Made by a program: the position numbers and the translations under genes. From assembly GCA_046724435.1 (NCBI GenBank), contig JBKOWN010000190.1, positions 1-37,396 on the forward strand: a stretch of DNA of 37,396 nt. Direction: 5' to 3'. Shown in pieces: positions 9,126 through 16,721 of this stretch. Under the pieces are notes generated by a model. The model saw only the letters and a list, made by a program, of their open reading frames with translations. It was not told the origin of the DNA and ran no database searches. Source of the DNA: JALZAA01 sp046724435. Its GTDB lineage: Bacteria; Actinomycetota; Acidimicrobiia; IMCC26256; JACDBD01. How positions within the stretch are numbered: position 1 is the first letter of the stretch; every line of letters begins with the position of its first letter.

Positions 9126-10547
9126 CTACATCCGCCCCGAGGCTTCGCTCGCGAGGCGGGACACCGTCCGCAGCTTGTTGGTGGCATCGAGCGCGGCCAC
9201 CTTGTACGCCTCGGTGAGCGTGGGGTAGTTGAACACCGCGTCGACGAGATAGTCGACGGTCGACCCCGTTGCCATCAGCGCCTGCCCGAGGTGCACGATC
9301 TCGGTTGCGGCCGTGCCGAAGACGTGCACGCCGAGGATGCGGCGATCGTCGGACGCGACGAGCAGCTTGAGCAGGCCGTAGGAGTCGCCGACGATCTGTC
9401 CGCGGGCGAGCTCGCGGTACCGCGCCAGCCCGACCTCGTACGGGACCTGCTCGTCGGTGAGCTCACGTTCGGTGCGCCCGACGTAGCTGATCTCGGGGAT
9501 CGTGTAGATGCCGATCGGGTACAGGTCGTCGAGCCGATGGGTCGCCTCGCCGCAGGCTGTGTACGCCGCACGTCGTCCCTGCTCCATAGACGTGGCCGCC
9601 AGGGCAGGGAACCCGATGACGTCGCCGACGGCGTAGATGTGCTCGACCTCGGTGCGGAACGAGTCGTCGACCTTGATGCGCCCGCGGTCGTCGGCGGACA
9701 GGCCGGCGGCCTCGAGGTCGAGGCCTTCGGTCGCACCCTGACGCCCGGCGGAGTACACGACGGTGTCGGTCGCGATCTTCTTGCCGCTCGCCAGCGTCGT
9801 GAGGGTGCCGTCGGGGTGCGTGTCGACCGCGGCGACGGTCTCGCCGAAGCGGAACGTGACCGAGAGGTCGCGGAGGTGATAGCGCAACGCCTCGACGACC
9901 TGTTCGTCGCAGAAGTCGAGCATGTTGGCCCGGCTCTCGACCACGGTGACCTTCGTGCCGAGCGCGGCGAAGACCGACGCGTACTCGACGCCGACGACGC
10001 CGGCACCCACCACCACGACGGACGCGGGGACGCGCTCCAGGGCGAGCACGCCGTCGGAGTCGACGACCGTGCGCTCGTCGAAGTTCACGCTCGGCGGCCG
10101 AGCGGGGCGGGTGCCTACGGCGACGATGGCGTTGTCGAAGCCCACTTGCCACTCGCTGTTCGTCGCACCGGTCACCGCCACCCCGTGCGGGTTCACGAAC
10201 CGCGCCGTCCCGGTGAGAAGGGCGACGTGGTTCCGCGCCAGCTGGTCGCGGACGACGTCCATCTCCCTCGCCACGACCTGGCGCGTTTCGGCGCCGAGGT
10301 CTTGGACGGTGATGTCCTCCTTGACGCGGTAGCTGGTCCCGTAGTGCTCCCGATGGCGCAGACCCGTGAGGTGCAGCACGGATTCGCGCATCGTCTTGGA
10401 GGGGATCGTGCCCGTGTTCACGCACACACCGCCCAGCATGGCGGGGCGCTCGACGATGGCGGCACGACGCCCGAGCTTCGACGCCGCGATCGCCGCCTTC
10501 TGGCCCGCCGGGCCTGATCCGATGACCAGGACCTCGTATTCGTCCAC
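9126..10547 (-). CDS. sthA: Soluble pyridine nucleotide transhydrogenase (SthA type)
   Basis: A 473-residue FAD-dependent oxidoreductase of the lipoamide dehydrogenase/glutathione reductase fold that exchanges reducing equivalents between NADPH and NADH in the cytosol. The N-terminal FAD motif is VIGSGPAG, the NAD(P) motif is VVGAGVVGVEYASVFAALG, and the second FAD segment is YAVGDVIGFPALA. In the active-site loop Cys42 is kept but the second redox Cys is Thr (CVNTGTIPSK), the hallmark of SthA rather than lipoamide dehydrogenase. I place the start at the GTG at 10547, four bases after a strong AGGAGG (10552-10557); an in-frame ATG at 10568 lies upstream of that ribosome site and would add seven residues. 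It converges on the zwf operon, which makes NADPH, so a balancing role is plausible. Confidence 0.9.
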   Translation of the reverse strand: MDEYEVLVIGSGPAGQKAAIAASKLGRRAAIVERPAMLGGVCVNTGTIPSKTMRESVLHLTGLRHREHYGTSYRVKEDITVQDLGAETRQVVAREMDVVRDQLARNHVALLTGTARFVNPHGVAVTGATNSEWQVGFDNAIVAVGTRPARPPSVNFDERTVVDSDGVLALERVPASVVVVGAGVVGVEYASVFAALGTKVTVVESRANMLDFCDEQVVEALRYHLRDLSVTFRFGETVAAVDTHPDGTLTTLASGKKIATDTVVYSAGRQGATEGLDLEAAGLSADDRGRIKVDDSFRTEVEHIYAVGDVIGFPALAATSMEQGRRAAYTACGEATHRLDDLYPIGIYTIPEISYVGRTERELTDEQVPYEVGLARYRELARGQIVGDSYGLLKLLVASDDRRILGVHVFGTAATEIVHLGQALMATGSTVDYLVDAVFNYPTLTEAYKVAALDATNKLRTVSRLASEASGRM

Positions 10548-10667
10548 CGGCCCTCCTGCGCGCCGCATGGTAGGGCCCGCCCTTGACGCTCAGGTTGACA
10601 GGTGCTGAACAGCGGATGCCCGTGCCTCGCACCCCCGGCCGCCCGGCCGCTCCCCCGGCGCGGCGCG

Positions 10668-10753
10668 TGTGCAAATCTCGCGCGGCGGGGACGCGGAAGT
10701 CCCGCGAGCGGGGGAACAGGCCCGGGTCGGCCCGGTGTTGGCGGGTGAGCATG
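10668..10753 (+). promoter_or_regulatory. Candidate structured leader RNA (riboswitch-like) upstream of msrB
   Basis: A compact set of nested helices precedes the msrB ribosome site. TGTGC (10668-10672) can pair with GCATG (10749-10753) as a closing stem. Inside are a long hairpin (10677-10681 with 10704-10708, and 10688-10692 with 10699-10703, loop GCGGAA) and a second hairpin (10722-10726 with 10731-10735). The unpaired words AAATC, GCGGGGGAAC (10708-10717) and GGGTGA (10743-10748) resemble the conserved core of the ydaO/yuaA c-di-AMP riboswitch, but the second half of that motif is not evident and msrB is not a usual target. Class assignment is tentative. Confidence 0.35.
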
Positions 10754-10773
10754 GATCCCCGGAAGGAGAGGCG

Positions 10774-11178
10774 ATGAGCCCCGAAGTGACGAAGACGGAC
10801 GATGAGTGGCAGAAGGAGCTGACTCCGGCCCAGTACCAGGTGCTCCGGCATGCCGGCACCGAGCCCGCGTTCACGGGTGAGTACTGGGACTGCCACGACG
10901 ACGGCGTGTACCGCTGCGCAGCGTGCGGCGCCGAGCTGTTCAGCTCGGACACCAAGTTCGAGTCGGGCACGGGCTGGCCGAGCTTCACGGAGCCGGCGGT
11001 CGCCGAAGCGGTCGAACTGAGGCGAGACAGCAGCCACGGGATGGTGCGTACCGAGGTCGTGTGCCGCCGGTGCGGCGGCCACCTCGGCCACGTGTTCGAC
11101 GACGGGCCGGGTCCGACCGGCCAGCGCTACTGCATCAACTCGCTGTCGCTCGACCTGGATCGAGGCGCCGCGTCGTGA
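10774..11178 (+). CDS. msrB: Peptide-methionine (R)-S-oxide reductase
   Basis: Repairs oxidised methionine in proteins by reducing the R-sulfoxide. The 134-residue protein has the two zinc CxxC pairs (Cys48/51 and Cys97/100), the substrate-site segment SGTGWPSF, GHVFDDGP, and the catalytic Cys120 in RYCINSLSL. The ATG at 10774 is preceded by AAGGAGAGG at 10763-10771; an open frame extends further upstream but runs through the structured leader. It is divergent from sthA and overlaps the MFS gene by gtga, so msrB and the exporter are probably co-transcribed. No msrA is seen nearby. Confidence 0.93.
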   Translation: MSPEVTKTDDEWQKELTPAQYQVLRHAGTEPAFTGEYWDCHDDGVYRCAACGAELFSSDTKFESGTGWPSFTEPAVAEAVELRRDSSHGMVRTEVVCRRCGGHLGHVFDDGPGPTGQRYCINSLSLDLDRGAAS

Positions 11179-12671
11179 CCCAGGCGGCGGGCTCGCCGGC
11201 TGCGCCCGAGCTCGTCGAGTTCGGGACAGCCCGCGGACGGTGGGTGATCCTCGCCGCCATTCTCGGCTCCGGTATCGCGTTCCTCGATTCGACGGTCGTC
11301 AACGTCGCGCTCCCTCACATCGGTGACGACCTGGGCGGCGGGCTCTCGGGTCTGCAGTGGACGCTCGACGGCTACCTGCTGACGCTGAGCGCGCTCCTCC
11401 TGTTGGGGGGCGCGCTCGGCGACGAATACGGCCGCCGGCGAATGTTCGTGATCGGGCTCGTGTGGTTCACCGCCGCGTCGGTGCTGTGCGGCATCGCCCC
11501 GAGCATCGGTGCGCTGATCGGTGCTCGGGCGCTCCAGGGCGCGGGCGGGGCGCTGCTCGTGCCGGGGAGCCTCTCGCTGATCACGGCCAGCTTCCGGCCC
11601 GAGGACCATGGTTCCGCGATCGGCGCGTGGTCGGGTCTCACGGGCGTGGCCACCTCGATCGGCCCGTTCCTCGGCGGCTGGCTCGTCGACGCCTTCACGT
11701 GGCGACTGGTGTTCCTCATCAACGTCCCGCTCGCCGCGCTCGCGTTGTGGGTGACCATGCGCCACGTGCCCGAGAGTCACGACCCTCAGGCCGGCAAGCG
11801 TCCCGACTTCGCCGGCGCGGGCGCCGCGACCCTCGGCCTCGCCGGTGTCGTGTTCGCACTCATCCAGGGTCCCGCTCACGGCTGGTCGCCGTTCGTGGTA
11901 CTCGCCGGCGCCGTGGGCGTGATCGCGCTGGTCGCGTTCCCGTTCATCGAGATGCGCGTGAGCTCGCCGCTCGTCCCGCTCGAAATCTTCAAGTCGCGCC
12001 AGTTCAGCGGGGCCAACGGCACGACGTTCGTCGTGTACGCCGCTTTGGGCGTCGCGCTCTTCCTCATCGTCGTCGAGCTGCAAACCGTGCTCGGCTACTC
12101 GGCCCTCGCGGCCGGCACCGCCACGCTTCCCATCACAGTGCTCATGCTGGTCCTCTCGCCGCGCGCCGGGCGCCTCTCGCAACGCATCGGCCCGCGCATC
12201 CCGATGACGGTCGGACCACTCGTGGTCGCCGTCGGGCTCGTTCTCCTGGCCGGCATCGGCCCGGGCACCACCTACTTCACCGGGATCTTCCCCGGCCTTG
12301 TCGTCTTCGGGCTCGGGCTGTCGCTCACGGTGGCGCCGCTCACCGCCGCGGTCATGGGCTCGGTGGAGGAGAACCACGTCGGCGTGGGTTCCGGGGTGAA
12401 CAACGCCGTCGCTCGTGTCGCGGGTCTCCTCGCGGTCGCCGTGCTGCCCGCGCTCGCGGGCCTCGAGACGGCATCGGCCGGCGTTCAGTTCAGCGACGGC
12501 GTGTCGCGTGCCCTCTATATCTCGGCCGCTCTTGCCGTCGTCGGCGCGATCAACTCCTGGATCACGATCAGGTCGGCGGCGCCGGTCGAGACGCCGGCGC
12601 AACCGATGGCGGTCTCGTGCCAGGACCCGTGTGTGCGAGAGCCGCACGGGGAGGTAGACGAGGCCGCCTGA
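11175..12671 (+). CDS. MFS drug-type exporter, DHA2 family (14 membrane segments)
   Basis: A 498-residue major facilitator protein. The N-terminus carries FLDSTVVNVALPHIGDDL in the first membrane segment, the DHA2 motif that includes an acidic residue, then LGDEYGRRRMF (motif A loop) and GARALQGAGGALLVPGSL (motif C region). About 14 hydrophobic segments are visible, which fits the EmrB/QacA group of proton antiporters. The GTG start at 11175 overlaps the msrB stop. Substrates cannot be read from sequence; pairing with msrB might hint at oxidative or chemical stress, but this is weak. The last about 30 residues are polar and not conserved. Confidence 0.88.
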   Translation: MTQAAGSPAAPELVEFGTARGRWVILAAILGSGIAFLDSTVVNVALPHIGDDLGGGLSGLQWTLDGYLLTLSALLLLGGALGDEYGRRRMFVIGLVWFTAASVLCGIAPSIGALIGARALQGAGGALLVPGSLSLITASFRPEDHGSAIGAWSGLTGVATSIGPFLGGWLVDAFTWRLVFLINVPLAALALWVTMRHVPESHDPQAGKRPDFAGAGAATLGLAGVVFALIQGPAHGWSPFVVLAGAVGVIALVAFPFIEMRVSSPLVPLEIFKSRQFSGANGTTFVVYAALGVALFLIVVELQTVLGYSALAAGTATLPITVLMLVLSPRAGRLSQRIGPRIPMTVGPLVVAVGLVLLAGIGPGTTYFTGIFPGLVVFGLGLSLTVAPLTAAVMGSVEENHVGVGSGVNNAVARVAGLLAVAVLPALAGLETASAGVQFSDGVSRALYISAALAVVGAINSWITIRSAAPVETPAQPMAVSCQDPCVREPHGEVDEAA

Positions 12672-12692
12672 CCGGCGCATGCTGACGGAGGG

Positions 12693-13955
12693 ATGACCTT
12701 CCGTCGGCTCGGTGCTGTCGGCGTGGTGCTCGTGATGGCGCTCGCTGCTCCCGGGGCTGCCGCCGCCGGGACCGATCCCGCGCCGCGGCCGGAGGCGTAT
12801 CGCGACCAGCCGCCGCTCGCCTACGTGTCCCAGGGCCGGGTCCTCGTGCTCGACGGCCAGGGCAGCGCGCCCGTTCGCGTGCCCGGCGTCGCCGACGCGT
12901 GCTGCGTCGCCTTCTCGCCCGACAGCAACTACCTCGCCTTCGAGCGTCGAGGAGACCTCTGGGTCGCCGAGCACAACGGCGGCGAGTTGCACCGCGTGGC
13001 CCGGTCGGTCGCCCGGTGGGAGTGGGCGCCGGACGGCCAGGCTCTCGCCGTCGTCCGCAAGGCGTCGCCCGACGGCACCGGCGGTAGCGGCATCGAGTTC
13101 GTCGGCGCCGAGGACTCGAGCATCCGCACGACCCTGCTGCCCGGCCACCGGGTACTCGACATGGCGTGGGCCGGGCTCGGCCGCCGTATCGCCGTGTCGG
13201 CGGTCCCGCCCGACGCGCCCGGCGGCGCGGGCGCACAAGCTCAGCTGTTCATGCTCGAGGTTCCCGGCCCTTACGGCGAGGACTGCCCCGCCCTCTGCCC
13301 CGAGACACCGCTGTCCATCCCCGTGGAGCATCCCGGCGCCGCGTCGGGACCACTCCTCGCAGGCTGGTCGCCGAACGTCGAGAGCATCGCGCTCTGGACC
13401 GCGCCCGCGAGCGGCCCAGCTCTCGGCGTGGTCTCGCCCAGTGGCGGCGGGATCACGCCGATCGCGGGCACCCTGGTCCGGCGGTCGTGGGTGCAGTGGT
13501 CGCGGAATGGCGACCGCCTGCTCGTGGTTCAAGGGACGGCTCGCGAGGTCGGCGCGCCGCGAGCCTTGCTCCTCTGCGAGAACACGATGGTGTGCCGGCC
13601 CATCGCGGGGGGTGACGAGGCGGTGTCCGACCCGGCGTGGTCGCGCTCCGGCACGATGGCCTACGTGCGCTCCGCTCGCCGCGAGCTCTGGGTCGCGGAT
13701 CGGGACGGCGGCGACGCCCGCCGGATCGGAGCCGCCGGTGAGGGCGTCGCCGCGCCACGCTGGCTCCCGGATGCTCGCCACCTCGTGTTCGTGCGCGACG
13801 GTCGGGTCTGGCTGCTCGACACCACCGGTCCCGGGGGTGCCGTCCCCGTGGCGGGTCCGCTGGAGCGCCGGCGAGGGGCCCCGGCAGCCTCCGCCCGCGA
13901 GCCGGCCGATCTCTCGCCGGACCTTGCGGAGCAGCTGTATTCGGTGGCTCCCTGA
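12693..13955 (+). CDS. Secreted TolB/PD40-like beta-propeller protein
   Basis: A 420-residue protein with a signal peptide (about residues 1-25, ending AAAAG) and repeated short blades typical of WD40-like/PD40 propellers: CVAFSPDSNYLAFERRGDLWVAEHNGG, WEWAPDGQALAVV, WSPNVESIALW, VQWSRNGDRLLVV and a later PRWLPDARHLVFVRDGRVWLLD. No catalytic domain is visible, so a binding or scaffold role outside the membrane is the likeliest reading. GGAGGG abuts the ATG at 12693. It lies 21 bases after the MFS gene and 146 bases before the sigma factor; whether it belongs with either is unclear. Confidence 0.7.
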   Translation: MTFRRLGAVGVVLVMALAAPGAAAAGTDPAPRPEAYRDQPPLAYVSQGRVLVLDGQGSAPVRVPGVADACCVAFSPDSNYLAFERRGDLWVAEHNGGELHRVARSVARWEWAPDGQALAVVRKASPDGTGGSGIEFVGAEDSSIRTTLLPGHRVLDMAWAGLGRRIAVSAVPPDAPGGAGAQAQLFMLEVPGPYGEDCPALCPETPLSIPVEHPGAASGPLLAGWSPNVESIALWTAPASGPALGVVSPSGGGITPIAGTLVRRSWVQWSRNGDRLLVVQGTAREVGAPRALLLCENTMVCRPIAGGDEAVSDPAWSRSGTMAYVRSARRELWVADRDGGDARRIGAAGEGVAAPRWLPDARHLVFVRDGRVWLLDTTGPGGAVPVAGPLERRRGAPAASAREPADLSPDLAEQLYSVAP

Positions 13956-14101
13956 AGTACGGGTCAGGTCGCAGGTCCGTAAACGATTGGCGGAACAGGA
14001 CAGAACCCGAGATGGTTATACGTGGGCTTCGAGGGGATTCCCGGCGAGTCCCCCGGAGACCTTCGCAGAATCGCCGCACCAGAACGAATGAAGGACGGTA
14101 C

Positions 14102-15043
14102 GTGACCCAGGTCACACAGCGCACCGAGCGCCACGACGAGGACCTCGTCCGGGTCTATCTCGACGAGATCGGCCGGCACGAGCTCCTCACCAAGGACGAC
14201 GAGGCCCGCCTCGCCCAGGACATCGACGCGGGTCGAGCCGCGCGCGCCAAGCTCGACGAGCCCGGCCCCATCAAGCGGAGCGAGCGCCGCAAGCTCGAGG
14301 AGACGGCCCAGCGGGGCGCGGACGCCCGACGCGAGTTCATCCAGTCCAACCTGCGGCTGGTGGTCTCGATCGCCAAGAAGTACCAGGCGTCGGGGCTTCC
14401 GCTTCTCGACCTCGTGCAGGAGGGGAACCTCGGGCTGATGCACGCGGTCGAGAAGTTCGACTGGCGAAAGGGCTTCAAGTTCTCGACCTACGCGACGTGG
14501 TGGATCCGTCAGGCGATCCAGCGCGGCATCGCCAACACTGGTCGCACGATCCGGCTCCCTGCCCACGCCGGCGACAACCTGCTGCGACTGCACCGCGTGC
14601 GCGCGCAGCTCGAGTCGGAGCTGGAGCGCGAGCCGACCGTCGCCGAGCTCGCCAACGAGCTCGACGTCGCCGAGGAGAAGGTGACCGAGCTGCTGCTCGT
14701 CGCGCCCGACCCGGTGTCGCTGGCGGAGCCCGTCAGCGAGGACGGAGACACGGAGCTGGGGGATCTCGTCGAGGACCGCAGCGCCGAGTCGCCGTTCGAC
14801 GCCGCCGCCCGCGCCCTGCTCCCGGCCGAGGTCGAGAAGCTGCTCTCGGTTCTCGACGAGCGGGAGCGGCGGATCCTGAGCCTGCGCTTCGGTCTCGACC
14901 GCGGCGAGCCCCGCACGCCGGACGAGGTGGGCGAGCTCGTGCACCTCAGCCGCGAGCGGGTCCGCCAGATCGAGGCCCGGGCGCTCTCGCGGCTCCGTCA
15001 CCCGTCGGCCGACACCGGCATCCGCTGGCTCCTGGCGAGCTGA
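14102..15043 (+). CDS. RNA polymerase sigma factor, sigma-70 family group 2
   Basis: A 313-residue sigma factor without region 1.1. Region 1.2 is VRVYLDEIGRHELLTKDDE; region 2 is NLRLVVSIAKKYQASGLPLLDLVQEG followed by the -10-reading KGFKFSTYATWWIRQAI; region 3 follows; region 4 is LDERERRILSLRFGLD with the -35-reading helix LSRERVRQIEARAL. This is the layout of primary-like non-essential (group 2) sigma factors such as mycobacterial SigB or streptomycete Hrd proteins. I prefer the GTG at 14102, which has AAGGACGG just upstream; an in-frame ATG at 14012 would add a basic, family-unlike extension. The 146-base gap before it contains an isolated TTATAC (14016-14021), a possible -10. It probably directs stress or stationary-phase promoters. 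Confidence 0.9.
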   Translation: MTQVTQRTERHDEDLVRVYLDEIGRHELLTKDDEARLAQDIDAGRAARAKLDEPGPIKRSERRKLEETAQRGADARREFIQSNLRLVVSIAKKYQASGLPLLDLVQEGNLGLMHAVEKFDWRKGFKFSTYATWWIRQAIQRGIANTGRTIRLPAHAGDNLLRLHRVRAQLESELEREPTVAELANELDVAEEKVTELLLVAPDPVSLAEPVSEDGDTELGDLVEDRSAESPFDAAARALLPAEVEKLLSVLDERERRILSLRFGLDRGEPRTPDEVGELVHLSRERVRQIEARALSRLRHPSADTGIRWLLAS

Positions 15044-15078
15044 CGGTCGCCGTCGCAAGCTCCGGCGCCTCTATCTAA

Positions 15079-15258
15079 CTAACTCGGCGCGCTCGCAGTC
15101 ACGACGCCCGTCGCAGCGGCGACGGAGACCACGAGACCGGCTCGGTCGAGCGCGGCGCGGGTGCGGGCGGTCTCGCCTCCTACGAGGAACGCCAGGCGAC
15201 CACCCTTTCGTAACGCGCCCGTGAGATTGGCGACGCCGACGTCGACATCTGCGAACAC
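15079..15258 (-). CDS. Doubtful small ORF resembling a methyltransferase C-terminal stretch
   Basis: The frame contains NLTGALRKGGRLAFLVGGE and AGLVVSVAAATG, reminiscent of the 'LrpGGrl' strand and C-terminal strands of class I SAM-dependent methyltransferases, but lacks the SAM-binding N-terminus. The GTG at 15258 gives 59 residues and has no ribosome site; the open frame continues upstream through the PadR operator region. It may be a truncated relic or chance coding. Confidence 0.2.
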   Translation of the reverse strand: MFADVDVGVANLTGALRKGGRLAFLVGGETARTRAALDRAGLVVSVAAATGVVTASAPS

Positions 15259-15300
15259 TCCAAGCCCGCGCGCACGCGCGCCTCGGGTCTGTGCACTGTC

Positions 15301-15339
15301 GTTGACACTATGTATTTGACATAGCTGTGTTTTGTCAAC
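15301..15339. promoter_or_regulatory. Nested inverted repeats with TTGACA boxes, candidate PadR operator/promoter
   Basis: CTATGT-ATTTG-ACATAG (15308-15324) is a perfect inverted repeat containing the ATGT...ACAT core typical of PadR operators. It is framed by a second inverted repeat, GTTGACA (15301-15307) and TGTCAAC (15333-15339). TTGACA -35-like words occur at 15302-15307 and 15316-15321 on the plus strand and at 15338-15333 on the minus strand. It is an AT-rich spot immediately before the PadR gene, so autoregulation is the simplest reading. Confidence 0.6.
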
Positions 15340-15352
15340 CAAACTGCCCGTT

Positions 15353-15778
15353 ATGGGACGAGGAGGCCGTTTCGCCGGACACCACCGTCACCGCGGGCTG
15401 GGCGCGCGCTGCCGGTGGCTCACCGAGCCGGGCACGTGGGAGGTCCACGCCCGGGTCGAGCGCTTCGTCGAGCCGGCGCTCCTGCTGGTCCTGCGGGATG
15501 GCGAGACCCACGGCTACGACCTCGCCGAGTCGCTCGCAGAGATCGCACCCGACGACCCCGTCGATCTCGGCAACCTCTACCGGCTGCTGCGGTCGCTCGA
15601 GGCAGAGGGAGTGGTGACCTCGCGCTGGCGCAACGACCTCCCCGGCCGCGTCAAGCGCACGTACGGGCTGACCGACGACGGGCGACGACTGCTCGACACC
15701 TGGGCCGAATCGCTGCGCAAGACGGACGAGACCATCGCCGCGTTCCTGCGGCGTTACGAGGAAGGAGCCACCAAATGA
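15353..15778 (+). CDS. PadR family transcriptional regulator
   Basis: A 141-residue PadR winged-helix protein: ALLLVLRDGETHGYDLAESL (helix 1-2), DLGNLYRLLRSLEAEGVVTS (recognition helix and start of the wing), KRTYGLTDDGRRLLDTWA, and a C-terminal helical dimerisation arm. An N-terminal extension of about 40 residues is rich in Gly, His and Arg (GGRFAGHHRHRG), which recalls a metal- or nucleic-acid-binding tail. The start is uncertain: ATG at 15353 has no ribosome site, and a TTG at 15332 would place the operator just upstream. The stop overlaps the next ATG (atga), coupling it to a small coiled-coil protein. Confidence 0.85.
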   Translation: MGRGGRFAGHHRHRGLGARCRWLTEPGTWEVHARVERFVEPALLLVLRDGETHGYDLAESLAEIAPDDPVDLGNLYRLLRSLEAEGVVTSRWRNDLPGRVKRTYGLTDDGRRLLDTWAESLRKTDETIAAFLRRYEEGATK

Positions 15779-15978
15779 GAGAAGAGCACCGCGCGATGCG
15801 CGAAGAGTTCCGGCGCATGCGCCGCGTGCACCGGGCCCGGCGCAAGTATGACGACTACCGCTGGTGGCGAGGCGCAGACGACGTCACCGCGCTCGAGGAG
15901 CTCCAGCGCGACCTCGAGGAGGCGGCAGCGGACGTCGCCGAGCGGATCAGGCGGCTGAAGGTGAAGCAGGAGCTGTAG
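15775..15978 (+). CDS. Small charged coiled-coil protein coupled to PadR
   Basis: A 67-residue protein dominated by Arg and Glu, with two helical stretches (REEHRAMREEFRRMRRVHRA and ELQRDLEEAAADVAERIRRL) separated by a short aromatic turn, DDYRWWRG. No family recognised. The ATG overlaps the padR stop, with GAAGGAG upstream inside padR. Co-translation suggests it works with the regulator, for example as a dimer partner or anti-repressor; this is inference. Its last 32 bases overlap the 3' end of the converging membrane protein gene. Confidence 0.65.
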   Translation: MREEHRAMREEFRRMRRVHRARRKYDDYRWWRGADDVTALEELQRDLEEAAADVAERIRRLKVKQEL

Positions 15979-16639
15979 CTGCGGCGCGCTTGGCACCCCG
16001 CGGCGCGAGGATTCCGTGGCGCCGCATCGACCGATGGAACCAGATCGTCGACACGGCGATCGCGCTCCCCGTCAGGCACCACGAGACGAGCGTCTTCGCC
16101 ACAAGGAACGTCGCCAGTGACTGGCTGAACAAGAGCCACAACGTCACCGCAGCGTTCGCGAGCTGTGTGAACGCCCAGAGCAGCGTGATCTGCAGGAAGA
16201 ACCGGCGCACGGACGCTTGCGCGAGCACGCCGCTCGGGATGGGGCAGAAGTCACGCGCCAGGCGCTCCGCCAACGGTCGCCGCAACGGCACGGACAGCAG
16301 GAACGCGCAAGCGACGAGAGCGGTTCCGAGCGTCGGCTGGAGGAAGTAGACGACCACGCTGCCCGACGCGATCGCGACCACGGTTCGGGCGGTGATGGTG
16401 ACCGCGGCGAGGAGAAGGATTCCGGGGACACGCTGGCCGGTGACAAGCCGGCGACCCACCGCGATGTACGTCCAACCCATGCCGATGAGCACCGCTCCCC
16501 AGACACCGACGAAGTGCAGCGTGAGTAAGAAGAGCACGAGCGGCACGACCGTGCCCTCGATCACGTGGGGCACCGCGTGCCGCGCCAGCGTCCGGAGGCG
16601 CGGAATCTCGAAGTGCGGAATCTCGAGGCGGGTCGTCAT
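15947..16639 (-). CDS. VC0807-like multi-pass membrane protein
   Basis: A 230-residue integral membrane protein with about six hydrophobic segments. SGSVVVYFLQPTLGTALVACAF, SVPLRRPLAERLARDFCPIP and VRRFFLQITLLWAFTQLANA match the layout of VC0807/DUF3159-type proteins, which resemble the septation protein A group; function is not established. The ATG at 16639 was chosen because the conserved region starts soon after and a TAGAGT box lies 14 bases upstream; an open frame upstream is not family-like. It is divergent from the Nudix gene, and its 3' end overlaps the PadR-coupled gene. Confidence 0.7.
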   Translation of the reverse strand: MTTRLEIPHFEIPRLRTLARHAVPHVIEGTVVPLVLFLLTLHFVGVWGAVLIGMGWTYIAVGRRLVTGQRVPGILLLAAVTITARTVVAIASGSVVVYFLQPTLGTALVACAFLLSVPLRRPLAERLARDFCPIPSGVLAQASVRRFFLQITLLWAFTQLANAAVTLWLLFSQSLATFLVAKTLVSWCLTGSAIAVSTIWFHRSMRRHGILAPRGAKRAAATAPASPSAA

Positions 16640-16653
16640 GGAGCGAAGTGCGC

Positions 16654-16659
16654 ACTCTA
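16654..16659 (-). promoter_or_regulatory. -10 box TAGAGT of the VC0807-like gene
   Basis: On the minus strand TAGAGT lies 14 bases before the ATG at 16639, giving a predicted leader of only a few bases. Divergent from the Nudix promoter about 50 bases away. Confidence 0.35.
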
Positions 16660-16707
16660 GATGCCGAACCTGTGAACGTGGGGTCAGGGCTCTCGGCCCC
16701 TCGCCCG

Positions 16708-16713
16708 TACAAT
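16708..16713 (+). promoter_or_regulatory. -10 box TACAAT of the Nudix gene (leaderless)
   Basis: TACAAT is close to the consensus and stands 8 bases before the ATG at 16722. The intervening bases are C-rich and carry no ribosome site, so the transcript probably starts at the ATG. Confidence 0.55.
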
Positions 16714-16721
16714 CCGCCCCC

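Noticed and set aside
12568..13236. Long Arg-rich open frames antisense to the beta-propeller and elsewhere
   Set aside because: They are high-GC frame shadows with no family motifs; the plus-strand propeller explains the codon pattern.
13987..14022. Sigma-70 promoter TTGGCG...TATACG before the sigma factor gene
   Set aside because: The spacing between the two words is about 24 bases, too long for a standard promoter; only an isolated -10-like TTATAC is noted in the gene entry.
15079..15342. Full-length minus-strand ORF from TTG 15342
   Set aside because: It would read through the PadR operator region; at most a shorter relic from 15258 is possible and is listed with low confidence.
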